Source: Cytidiella melzeri (taxonomy: Eukaryota > Basidiomycota > Agaricomycetes > Polyporales > Irpicaceae). From it: DNA of 14,692 bases. Position numbers and translations under genes: made by a program. The DNA lies in assembly GCA_022592445.1 (NCBI GenBank), contig JABYQR010000634.1, forward strand, positions 1 through 14,692, in the 5' to 3' direction. Within the stretch, counting starts at the first letter, position 1; every line of letters begins with the position of its first letter. The notes below the pieces were generated by a model. It was not told the DNA's origin. It ran no database searches and was given only the letters and a program-made list of their open reading frames with translations. This document shows positions 1 to 8,879 of this stretch, piece after piece.

Positions 1-20
1 TAGCCCCCATGTCTAGTGGC

Positions 21-28
21 TATTTATA
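21..28 (-). promoter_or_regulatory. TATA-like box facing left
   Basis: On the minus strand this reads TATAAATA, a full match to the eukaryotic TATA consensus, preceded on that strand by pyrimidine-rich DNA. Transcription would start about 30 bases further on, outside the window, so the target cannot be seen. It could serve a host gene or the LTR of an element to the left. A match of this length can also arise by chance. Confidence 0.25.
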
Positions 29-32
29 CATG

Positions 33-735
33 TTGACCTAACTACTTTTGGATCAGTCCGAGGTAGCGGTAGCAAATCGGAGAAACAGAAAGGAAGAACA
101 ATACAGAGAGAATAACCACTACTCTGGAAAGCCAATGAGAGAAAAGACCGTCAAGGTGCGGAAACAAGGAACAATAGAAAGGTGAAACATGAGGCAGGAA
201 TCAATAGAGAAGGGGTTGAACCCGAAACAGGGGATAGACGGGGTTGGACCCGATGGAGTGGTAACGGAGGTATGGAAAGGCCGAGGGTTGAACCAAGGCA
301 ATGGTAACCAATCGGAGTTAGGTCCGAGATTTGAATGGACATCAGAAGGCAACTGGTAACATAATAGTCCGTGTTGAACGGAGGCGATGTGGATCAGGGA
401 ATGATGGAGGAAAGACAAGTTGGATCGTCAAGGCAATTGTAAAGAAGATAACTGGTTATCAAGGTAATCGAAGAAGTAAAGGAAAATAATAGGGTGTGAA
501 GACCGTTTGTAACAGTCTCATCATTGTTGGAACTATAACAATCTACAGAGTAAAAATGACTCAGATTTTGATGGGCCTCTTGCAAGAATTGTTCTGCTCC
601 TCTGTCATTGAATTTATCTCTGTGAGCCACTCAGAAGTAAATCTGAAACAAAACACATGGAACAACAAGTTCAGAAAAAAAAATCACTGATGGTTTCAGA
701 GTATACCCAGCCACATGAAACTAGGGGTCAAATGT
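33..735. other. Unassigned purine-rich region with degenerate GTTGAACC-type motifs
   Basis: No gene can be supported here. The plus strand is strongly purine-biased from about 60 to 490. A short degenerate motif recurs: GGGGTTGAACCC at 212-223, GGGGTTGGACCC at 240-251, GGGTTGAACC at 285-294 and GTTGAACGG at 373-381. The spacing is irregular, so this is not a true tandem array. On the minus strand there is a good splice-acceptor-like stretch (TTTGTTTCAG) near 643-652, followed by a short open frame that might be the last exon of the candidate minus-strand gene further right. Confidence 0.3.
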
Positions 736-739
736 GCAC

Positions 740-1533
740 CTAGCTCTGGACAGTAGAAATTGTCCAGGTGAGGTTTGAAGACGCAACTGAAATATGTTGT
801 GCATGGGAGGGCAGGTACAGGAATGACTGGTAGTTGATCAGTTGCATAAGTGATAGGCACTGGGGAATTGGCGATGGTGTACTCACCAGATTGGATTCAG
901 ACCAGCAAGTTGATGATGATACTGGGTCTAAGCACACTAACAACTACATTATATGGCCAGTACAGGGAAAGCATTTGAAAAGCATATAACATAGCTCACC
1001 TTATGGTTCAAGTATGACGTCACCACCAACCTAGTAGCCGTACCTCAAATAAGCAATCCACCAATGTCAACCGTGCTGACACCCACCTATCGACCTCCTC
1101 CCCAGCATCGGTTTCAAGGCGGTACGCCAGAGCATACTGTATAGAATCTAACATGCTCCATTGGCGTCGACGGTATGTTGTGGTCAACTGATTCAATTTT
1201 TGCTTGGAGGTCCGAGTTGGATAGCAGCGGGAACACAATGTCTATATTTTGTTTTTGGAGAGAAGGAGTCATGGCAAGTAGGGCCCACAGTCGGACATGC
1301 CTGCTGTGTGAATGGCCACGTCGAGACGAGCTTGTGGATGACATTCTTCTCTGAAGGCAGCCAGGCAAAAGTCCATGTAGTGTATAAAACCCTCTTGGGA
1401 GTTGGGACAGGTATTCGCGGGGGTGACTGTAGCTTTCCAAGGTGCACTGAATCTTGGCGGAGCATGCCGAACTTGGATGTGTGTCCTTGTAGGTCCACCA
1501 TCGAACCATCAATTCTCTTTTACGACCTACCAT
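740..1533 (-). other. Possible minus-strand gene or gene remnant, unknown function
   Basis: Several overlapping minus-strand open frames lie here and none matches a family I know. The most protein-like stretch, about 1050-1150, contains LDSIQYALAYRLETDAGEEV and continues to a Trp/Arg/Leu-rich segment. Splice-like signals occur on the same strand: GTGAGT donor-like at about 885-890, GTGAGC donor-like at about 995-1000, and a GTTGTTAG acceptor-like site at about 942-949. I could not join the frames into one continuous product, so this may be a decayed gene, a gene with unrecognised introns, or chance. A plus-strand open frame (1161-1535) covers the same bases and looks less protein-like. Confidence 0.2.
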
Positions 1534-1826
1534 GACTCTGCTATAGGACTCATCCCGCGCAATTTTGCCTCTCTCTCGTCGTTCTCCTCCTTGTATCTAT
1601 ATCCAACTCTATATGCTGTTGTCGCGCTGCCGACACCTCTCAGCCTCAGTCAAAACAGCATATTACCCCCGAGCCGGATCGTCGCCTGGCACGATGTCCA
1701 TATAAGCAGATGACATCCAGGTTCTCGAGCCCATCGCGGCTTACAGGGAGTGGAGGCAAAAAGCATACGAGGAAAAGAAGTCTGTTGGGTTCGTGGCAAC
1801 GATGGATGCTCTACACGGTTCACTCG

Positions 1827-1890
1827 GTACGAAGAGCTTGATACGTAGTACCGTAAACCCATCTAACTTTTCTTTTGCAAAAGTTTGTAG
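1827..1890 (+). other. Candidate intron in the pantothenate synthetase pseudogene
   Basis: GTACGA at the 5' end, an ATCTAAC branch-point-like sequence at 1861-1867, a T-rich tract and TTTGTAG at the 3' end. In the family, the HxGH helix runs almost directly into the ENDLT-like strand, here SNDLT just after 1890, so the intervening bases are extra. Removing them does not restore the frame, consistent with additional small deletions in the HxGH exon. Confidence 0.5.
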
Positions 1891-2379
1891 ATTGCTAGAG
1901 AGCAATGACCTCACTGCTGTCTTCATCTTTGTCAACCCCGCCCAATTCGCCCCAATCGAAGACCTCTCAACCTACCCCCGCACACTCCCGCACAACCTCG
2001 CCGTCCTACGTTCACTCTCCGTCCCCGCACTCGCACCTCTTTGCCAGTCTGGCCTTGCCATCACCCGCATTCCCAGTGCCGTCTTCCTCCCCTCTGTCCG
2101 CGACATGTACCCCTCCGGTATCTCGCAAGACATCTCCACCCAACAGGGCACCTTTGTCGAAGTCAAAGGGTTCAGTCACCAGATGGAGGGCACCATCTGT
2201 CCGACGTTCTTCAGAGGCGTCACGACGATCATCACAAAACTGTTCAACACCATTGAGCCCACCCGCACATACTTTGGATCGAAAGACATCCAACAAGCTC
2301 TACTCCTGCGCAGACTCACCCGCGACCTGCTCATGTCGCATCTGACACCTGGTAACTTATTCATTGCACCCACAACTCG

Positions 2380-2438
2380 GTACGTTCCCTTTCTGCCTTT
2401 TCAGTTTCCTTCCAACAACCTATTCTAAACAAATCCAG
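2380..2438 (+). other. Intron in the pantothenate synthetase pseudogene
   Basis: A 59-nt intron with a GTACGT donor, a TTCTAAAC branch point and a TCCAG acceptor. Removing it joins ..APTTR to DPVTNLALSCRN.., exactly the order expected in this enzyme family. Confidence 0.85.
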
Positions 2439-2860
2439 TGACCCGGTAACAAACCTGGCGCTATCCTGCCGAAATGCGTACCTCACCCCCACACGAACAC
2501 ACCCACGCCGCGCCCACACTGTATGCTGCGCTCCAAACCGCCCGCGCCGCCTGGTTGTCCGACTCCCGACACACCAAACACGAGTGCGTGTCCCTCGTGC
2601 TGGAGTTGGTGGAGAAGCAAAAGGAGAAGGGGGAGGAGATCACGTTCGATTACCTAGAGATGAACGACCCGGAGACGTTTGACGTGCTTGAGGACGGTCT
2701 GGATCGCGCGCGTTGGGAGCAGGAGGAGGGCAAAGGGAAGAAGCCTGGAAGACCGGTGATCTTGAGCGGGGCGATGTGGGTGGGGAAGACGAGGACGAGA
2801 TTAATCGGTAATTTGGTGCTGGGGGATGCTACGTCTTTGGGTATTTTGGCCAGTACGTAG

Positions 2861-3166
2861 GACCTAGCTACGGTCCATTATACTCAATATGCGTCAAATG
2901 GTAAACCGATTCATGCCATGGTTCAGTTCACATGCGGTTTTTCTCATCTTTGCCATCATACGCTCAGAGTGGACACTCAATGATGGAACCGCAACTTGAC
3001 TGTTGATTGTTCACCTGGAAACTAAGACCTCTAGGATACAAAGACGGAGATGATATGCTACGAGTACAAAAAAGCAAATTGTGTGAGATGCCAGTCTAAA
3101 TGCAAACGGGGAGAGAGAAAAACCATGATGATGCAAAGTACAACTCCTTATATCAAGGGAGGGCCC
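2861..3166. other. Intergenic gap between two convergent pseudogenes
   Basis: Tail-to-tail spacer of 306 bases holding the 3' flanks of both genes. I see no gene, RNA or repeat in it. Confidence 0.6.
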
Positions 3167-4375
3167 TTACACCGTTGTCGTCGTCTCCTTCGGCTTGCAC
3201 AAGTACTGTCTCCTATACTTCCCATCCACATGCCCGAGATTGTACCCACCCGGCCAAATATTCTCCACCGACTCCTCCAGAGTCCACGTCTTTGACAGAT
3301 GATGGTGCTCCCTCAACTTCAAGTTGAGCGCGTCGACATATTCCTGGCATGGAACGACCTTCATCTTCCCCAACCTCTCCACCAAATCAAGCTCGCACCT
3401 GATCCGAGACGTGTTGCCCTTGACTTTAATGGTGAAGAAGCTAGAGGCGAGGCCACTGCCGTACGCAAACATGCTGATGCGTTTCCCGAGGAACTCCGCA
3501 GGTTCAATGCTCGACACGAGCGAGGCGAGTCCGCCGTAGAGCGATGCGGTGTACATGTTCCCGCACTGTCTCGAGCACTTCATCCCAAGCTCGACGTGCG
3601 AATCAAATTGAGGCTTGGCGAGGCCAATGAACGTCTTTTTAAGGGACTTGTCGAGCAGGGAATCTTTATAATCTTGGGAAAGGACGGCGGAGGGGTTGGG
3701 GACGGAGGCGTATTTGGGGTGAGTGGGTTTTGAGATAAAGTTGTTCCAGATGAGACGGCCATGCGCCTTTTGCACCATTTTGCTGTAGGGGCCGTGGAAT
3801 ACGGGGTAGTCGACGTTGTCGAGGGAAAAGATGGGAGCGTCGCTGCCGGCTTTCTTTGCCCTGAGCGCATGCTTCTTCTTGTAATTGGTGTAGGCGGCGT
3901 CAACGGCGGAGGTGTAGGAGGTGATGGAGAGCGGGCCGTTGACTTCTGGGTACTCAGAGTCGAGCTTGGGCTTGTAGAAATCGTAGGCGTAAACCATATG
4001 TGTTCCGTGTACGGCTGATGTTTATTTCTGAGGTTAATCAAGGTGTGTGCAAAAGGAAAAGAAACTTACATTTGAAAACAAGAGGTGCATTTGGGCCGAT
4101 GAGCATCACACAGGAACCAGCACACCAGACGGCTCCCTGAGCCCTCAGCGTAGATGGCAATGTCACGCAGACAACGAGCACATTACGGCCGTCCAGGAGG
4201 AGGATTTGACCCAGTTAACGGCGTTGAAAAGGGCGGCAGTGGAGCCGTAGCAGGCGTTTGTCGAGTCAACACCCTTGATGTCAATGTTGCCGTGCGAGGC
4301 AAAGAGGTCCATGAGGAAGGTCTTGGAAGCCTTTAAGAGGTCAACGGCAGTCTCAGTGCCTACGTTGAAGCTTCC
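3167..4375 (-). pseudogene. Hydroxymethylglutaryl-CoA synthase, 5'-truncated and frameshifted
   Basis: The family condenses acetyl-CoA with acetoacetyl-CoA to HMG-CoA in the mevalonate/ergosterol pathway (Erg13 in yeast). Seen on the minus strand: [10 protein letters not shown] (from about 4366), the nucleophile block STNACYGST with its Cys codon at 4250-4252, [12 protein letters not shown], then after an intron THMVYAYDFYKP, FHGPYSKMVQKAHGRLIW, CGNMYTASLYGGLASL, FAYGSGLASSFF and a C-terminus ending at the TAA at 3167-3169. The last exon (4014-3167) is fully open. Defects: the first 90 or so residues of the family, including the catalytic Glu region, are absent; single-base losses near 4193 and 4166 and a further shift near 4120 break the middle; and the His of the conserved HAYDFYKP motif is Tyr (codon 3991-3989). 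The gene converges on the pantothenate synthetase pseudogene. Confidence 0.88.
4015..4069 (-). other. Intron in the HMG-CoA synthase pseudogene
   Basis: A 55-nt intron on the minus strand, with GTAAGT donor at 4069-4064, a GATTAAC branch-point-like sequence and a CATCAG acceptor ending at 4015. It joins GPNAPLVFK to S-V-H-G-T-H-M, as expected for the family. Confidence 0.8.
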
Positions 4376-4990
4376 TTGTTGGAACACCACAATTTGTGGT
4401 ACCTTCGTAAACCGTTCCGTCTGAAGTCCATTCCCAGACGTCAAACTGGTTCAAAGCAGAGAAGAAATCATCGACATCCAAATGCTCGCTCACCACATTG
4501 CCGGTCCGATTTGCTTCGACACACCAGTCTCCGTCTTCTAGCCTGAAATCAAAAGATGCAGGCTCGTCCGAAAGCTCTGAAGCCGGAGACTGCAGAGTCA
4601 ACGTACAATGAGATGGTTCCCACTGTAAAACTCTGTCCAGATGGCGTGATGTTTCCTCTATGATGGCTTTTGCTTCATTGCTCAGGCCTGGGGAGCCAGG
4701 CTCCATGCTTGTCCTAGTACTAGGTGGTGACTCCTTGTCAGAGCTGCCAATTTGATGTGGCCATTGTGTGCATTGTCTGAGAAACTCGGAAGTGCTGTCT
4801 TCCTCGTCACTGTTGGCGTTCACGGGAGACAGAGCGCACAGCTCAAGCGCATTGTGGTGTGAAATGTGGTTGTCATTGTTGATGGTTGTGTGATTGACAA
4901 TAATCGGAGTTGATAGCGCGAACAGATGGGTTACGTCCTTTGTCAATGCAGAGCTCCAAGGGATTATATGCCTGCTGAGAGAACCTTCTT
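4353..4990 (-). CDS. Hypothetical protein, partial; 5' end not resolved
   Basis: An open minus-strand frame of about 210 codons ending at 4353. I do not recognise it. It is acidic, with Ser/Thr-rich stretches, and ends in a protein-like segment ([13 protein letters not shown].., then [17 protein letters not shown]). The frame has no ATG at its left end; its upstream limit is a stop near 4990, beside a TTCTCTCAG acceptor-like sequence, so an upstream exon is possible. Its last codons run about 20 bases into the HMG-CoA synthase remnant in another frame, so this reads as sequence inserted or rearranged against that gene. It could be a fragment of a repeat-encoded protein. Confidence 0.35.
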
Positions 4991-6485
4991 ATCCGAAGCA
5001 GGCAAGTTGCAGGACGTGGCAACAACACCGGAGAACAGCATAAATGGGTCAGGGAGTGTGAGAGCATGTCTTGCTGTATGCCAAGGATGAGTGTACGTTT
5101 GACCCAGAAAGGGGTCACGAGCAGTGCATTCAACTGTTCAGGTAGGCTTTTGAGGGATTTTTGTCCAGGAGGCAAATTTGTAACGTAATTTGTCAACTTC
5201 TTGTCCAATATCTCGACCGGCTTGTGCCATTGAGGTCCAAGACTTGTGAGAGCTGAGATTGCTGCCTGGGAGGTAACACCTTCAATAGGTAGTAGAAAAT
5301 GTCTGGGAGGAGCGTGTTGTTGGCCACAGCATTGACAAATATGAAGCCATAACTGTGAAGTGGCTGCTGCAACTCAAAAGTTAGCTCTCCTATGTTTGAG
5401 GTTCCTCATTGAGCCCGTGACCATGTTTGTCTTGCTCACATGTTAAATTGCTGAAATACTACTAGGTACGTGTTGGTTGCAGTTGCATGGAAGGGGAATG
5501 TATGGTAAGACAAGTGGCCCTAATAATATGAGCGGTACAAATTATCTACAATGTCTATGCTCATCAGCGAGCACACAGCAAGAGAACAGCAAAACATTGA
5601 AGGAACTTACAGTTTGCGGGCACTGCAATGAGCAACTCGGAGCTAACAAGAGAGTGTTTACATCCTCTTTTGAACATGGCGCCCAGATCTGGGTGCCTTA
5701 GTCAGAAGAGGATGTAAACGTGATTACATGCACTCCGAGGTCAATGAGGTGAGTGGACAACATTGATGGACACAACTTACTGTGTCTCGCCCCTCTACCA
5801 ACATTATCTTGTTGTTCTACAATTGCTGTGTCAGTGGTACTGCTGACCCCAATGTTGTTGTTGGGACTTAGCTTCAACAAGTTGCTCTCTGATGCGCAAT
5901 GCCAACATCTCAACTCAGGGGACTGCTTGATACTCCCACCGCTCCTGAACCAGCCAACAGCGCATCCACTCACCCATCTAACACATACTACACAGAACTT
6001 GACAGGGCTTGTCCACCCTCAAATGGAAGATATCAAGGTGCAGACGGAGCTGATGAGAAAATGGGAGGAGAGGGACAAAGCTCCAGCTTCCATGCTTGTC
6101 AGACAAGGATTCGCAACCGTCTTTGCAGGTGAGTACCCTAGTGTGTTATGCAGTGTCCCGGCCAGATGCGGCGGCAGCCGCTTGCAAAGTATGTGATTGG
6201 TACAAACCGGATAGCCAACAAATCATGTGATAACCTGCAAGAAAAAGATCAGCGGGGTTCCAAACGGAGTCTGAGCAACTTTTATCAGTATGTTGACTGT
6301 ATATCCCCAACGTTGGGTTCATCCAAGAAGATTTTCATGTCTGCGTGTTGCTGAAGGGCAGGACTATCTGATGATGTAAAATTTGTGTCTATTAATGTAC
6401 ATGTGTTCGATACAAAAAACAAAAACAGATTTTTGATGGGAGATTCAGCTCATCACACGCATTTGTAGAGTGAATAACAAAGTAA
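4991..6485. other. Gene-poor stretch with only short unrecognised frames
   Basis: Only short frames occur on either strand: about 111 codons on the minus strand at 4873-5208, 74 on the plus at 5477-5701, 91 on the minus at 5698-5973 and 147 on the plus at 5753-6196. None resembles a known family. Donor-like GTGAGT or GTAAGT sites appear on both strands. The one clear structure is the palindrome at 5636-5739. Confidence 0.4.
5636..5739. repeat. Imperfect palindrome centred at 5687/5688
   Basis: Three nested blocks share one centre: CTCGGAG (5636-5642) with CTCCGAG (5733-5739); TTTACATCCTCTT (5657-5669) with its exact reverse complement (5706-5718); and the near-palindrome GGCGCCCAGATCTGGGTGCC (5678-5697). 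Equal spacing of the blocks on both sides shows a single inverted structure rather than chance matches. Weaker similarity seems to extend to about 5600 and 5775. Confidence 0.75.
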
Positions 6486-6649
6486 ATGAAACACCATCAA
6501 ATCATTACACCACACTGTTACAAAATGTATTACTGCATGTATAACCTGCCGTTAACCACCCTTGCCACTACCGTGGTCCCCAAGAACCCGCGCGTTGCCC
6601 TGAAAGAGCAGCGGACCTCCCTGCAAACCCACCACACATTTTCTATAAC

Positions 6650-7121
6650 TTGCCAAACTTGCCCATCACTGTCTCGTCGAGTTCCCCCACACCCAAGCCC
6701 CATCAAGACAAAGAGTCCAAACTCGAGTCCTACCAAGACTCCAAGATAGACTACGACGACCCGCCGCGCCACACTATTACTCGTTCCCACAAACGAATCA
6801 GGTTGATACCGCTTCCGTTCGAGCTATACGAGGACCCCACCAACTTCCTCATCCAAAACCCACTGGGCCCTGTCCTGCTGCCGCAGCCTTGCGAGAACTG
6901 CGAACCTTGCGTCTACGCCATTGATCCACACCTTGACTGCGACTTGAGCACCCGCTCCTACAACCGCCCATATGACCCCGAGTGGAAGGTCAATACTACT
7001 GCCCCACGTCACGCATCTTGTAGTTCGCGCGTGCGCTACCCACCCCGGCATGTTTGCTGTCATCTGCCAACACAAAGAGTCCGAGTACGTCGTGGGAAGG
7101 ATTCCTGTTCCTGATCAGTAG
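6650..7121 (+). pseudogene. Frameshifted coding remnant, unknown function
   Basis: The plus-strand frame from about 6650 is protein-like from about 6740 to 7000 (for example IPLPFELYEDPTNFLIQNPL, then CENCEPCVYAIDPHLDC with three clustered Cys). After about 6995 the more protein-like frame is a different one: HPGMFAVICQHKESEYVVGR at about 7037-7096, ending at TAG 7119-7121. The switch implies a small indel or an unseen intron near 6990-7010. I do not recognise the family. It lies directly before the retroelement, so that insertion may have cut off its 3' side. Confidence 0.35.
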
Positions 7122-7122
7122 G

Positions 7123-7609
7123 TGTCTCCGAGAAAGAAGAGTTTTGTTGCGCTGTGTTATATACTGCGTTCTTTATTGAGTTACTGCGTTGCGTTCTTTC
7201 TTTCACTGTGTCGCGTTTATTTGAGCTTTACTTTTGTAGCATCCACGTTTACTGTGTTCCTTTCTTGTCTTGCGCCCGTGTTCGCATTTGTGTCCTTTGT
7301 CTATCTCCTTGCATTACGCGAAGCTCGTTCACTCGCGCCACTTCTAAAAAAACTCCTGGCTACCCTTGTCGCGACTTGCAATACCTTTCTTGCTACCTTT
7401 AGCGAAGTTTAGGACTATTTAACCCACTCGCTCACTTTACACACACAACTACACACAACTTGCTCACGTGATCGTCTCTAAGAGGTCTGGTGTGCTTGTG
7501 CCTGGCCCCTTTTGTGTCCAGGGTGGTTGTTAGTGTTTCAGCGTCTCCCCTCTTTACATCGTGTTCTTAACAGTATATTTGAATTCATCACTTGGATTCT
7601 CCACTGTGT
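7123..7609 (+). other. Probable 5' LTR and untranslated leader of the gypsy element
   Basis: About 490 bases of pyrimidine-rich, non-coding DNA precede the Gag start. A TATTTAA TATA-like box lies at 7416-7422 and a short CACACAACTACACACAAC repeat follows at about 7442-7460. This fits a U3-R-U5 plus leader layout, but the LTR end and the tRNA primer-binding site were not identified. Confidence 0.4.
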
Positions 7610-8790
7610 ATGGCCACCCGCACAACAATCACAGCAACCACCAAATCTATCTCATCCGCCCTGCCAACAGCATGCCAAGCCACTGTCATTTCTCGCAATG
7701 ACTCCCCTGAACCGCCCACCAACGTCAAAACCCGCAGGAGGGGTAAAGATAGAGATCCGAACCCTGGCCCGAGTAGAGACCCCGGAGGTGGAGATGGTGG
7801 AGGAGACAATGGTGATAATCCTGGTAATGGTAATGGTGGAGGAGATGAAAACCCCTTCGAGCAGCTTACAGCTGCTATCACGCGAGCTTACGCTCAAAAC
7901 TCGTCCTCAAACGCCAAGTTCTGCACCCCCGACACCTTTGACAGCTCAACCCTGTTGAAACTCCGCAACTTCCTCACCCAATGCACGGTTTAATTCCGTG
8001 CAAACCCAGGTAAGTTTGACTCTGGTCAAAAGAAGGTCATGTTTGCCTTCTCTTACCTGACGCACTCTGCCTTGGAGTGGTTCAAGTTGAAGTTCCTCCA
8101 ATTCCAGGAAGGGGAGGAAGGCGGAGGTATTTTCCATCTCAAATACCGGCACACTTCATCTCTCAGCATCTGACAACGACAATGATGAGGTGGACAAGAA
8201 CACTGAATACAACTGGGTCCGGAACTGGTTGGCCTTTGTTGCTGAAATACGCACGCAAATTGGTCCTGCAGGTGATGTTGGCAAAGCCGAGCGCCGCCTC
8301 GCAAATCTCTATGCCAACGGACAGGAAATTGTTCTGGTATGATCTCCGCTTCACCTGCTATTCAATGCCCACCGGCCTGGACAATTGCACCCTCTGCTAC
8401 CAGTACTACAACGGCCTCCTGGAATGCCTCCAGGACAACATCACGTCTGATGGCAATCCTCACACTCTTGTGAAGCTCAAGGAGATGGCCCTTAAGTGGG
8501 ATCAAAGGTACTGGGAGCGTCAGGGCGAGAAGAAGAAGAAGACCAAGTGGGACCAGAAGCCCACAAAGTCCGCATCATTCTCGAACCCCGCTGTCCTGTC
8601 CCGCTGCAACCACTAACACCACCACTGCAACTCCAAGGACTAACCTCATTGCCAACCTCTTGGGAAGCAATGGTAAGCTCTTGATTGTCAAACATGCTCG
8701 CCGCATTGCAAACAATCTCTGTTTGTCCGCGGTCTACCCAGACATTGCGCAAGCAAATGCCGCAAGGCCGCAAAGGCTTGTGCCGCCTAG
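7610..8790 (+). pseudogene. Gypsy Gag with CCHC zinc knuckle, broken
   Basis: Gag forms the particle of the retroelement and packages its RNA. The first ATG (7610) opens a frame with a Gly/Asp/Asn-rich linker (about 7780-7850), then the family stretch FCTPDTFDSSTLLKLRNFL. A TAA at 7991-7993 interrupts it, but the same frame continues for about 60 codons with KKVMFAFSYLTHSALEWF. A shift near 8160 leads into the YNWVRNWLAFVAEIR block, a second shift near 8330 into FWYDLRF.. and MALKWDQRYWER (about 8484-8519). The knuckle (C-x2-C-x4-H-x4-C) lies at 8720-8760, with its first Cys at 8720-8722, His at 8743-8745 and last Cys at 8758-8760; a missing base falls in the codon of the second Cys. Confidence 0.8.
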
Positions 8791-8879
8791 TTGGCAGCAT
8801 AGACCCCAGCACCAAACGCCGCAGCTGGTCGGGAAATGTCTGAGCAGCCCTCAGTCCTCCACACAAGTCGAGGGCTGCG

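Larger units (their letters stand above)
1694..2860 (+). pseudogene. Pantoate--beta-alanine ligase (pantothenate synthetase), disrupted
   Basis: The family condenses pantoate with beta-alanine using ATP to give pantothenate, the precursor of coenzyme A (PanC; Pan6 in yeast). Family stretches seen, in order: an N-terminal REWRQKAYEEKKSVGFVATM segment (about 1755-1805), FVNPAQFAPIEDLSTYPRTL (1929-1988), a GFSHQMEG..FFRGV block, YFGSKDIQQ (about 2268-2297), then LALSCRNAYLT after an intron and a C-terminal LSGAMWVGKTR (about 2764-2796). Defects: the HxGH nucleotide-binding motif after MDALH is gone, the most likely ATG (1694) meets a stop at codon 4 (1703-1705), and one extra base near 2495-2505 shifts the frame so the C-terminal third (from about 2500 to the TAG at 2858) is read in another frame. 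The rest is still well conserved, suggesting recent decay; sequencing error for the single-base shift cannot be excluded. Confidence 0.88.

Noticed and set aside
212..381. GGTTGAACC motifs as tRNA B-boxes
   Set aside because: They resemble a B-box only loosely, and no acceptor stem, anticodon stem or A-box at the right distance can be made out. I see no tRNA gene in the window.
1905..2345. Ser/Pro-rich plus-strand frame and several minus-strand frames over the pantothenate synthetase gene
   Set aside because: They overlap the frame carrying clear pantothenate synthetase motifs and have the low-complexity look of shadow frames in GC-rich coding DNA.
1694..2860. Recent bacterial origin of the pantothenate gene
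   Set aside because: It has at least one clean fungal-type intron with a branch point, and its motifs fit the fungal form of the enzyme.
3299..3733. Plus-strand open frames of 71-144 codons opposite HMG-CoA synthase
   Set aside because: The minus strand carries an unmistakable HMG-CoA synthase exon; these are antisense shadows.
7122..7412. 96-codon hydrophobic, Leu/Phe/Cys-rich frame resembling a membrane protein
   Set aside because: It lies in T- and C-rich LTR/leader DNA; the hydrophobic composition follows from base composition, and a parallel frame looks similar.
7588..7881. Minus-strand Pro/Ser/Leu-rich frame opposite the Gag linker
   Set aside because: It is the complement of the Gly/Asp-rich Gag linker, not a gene.
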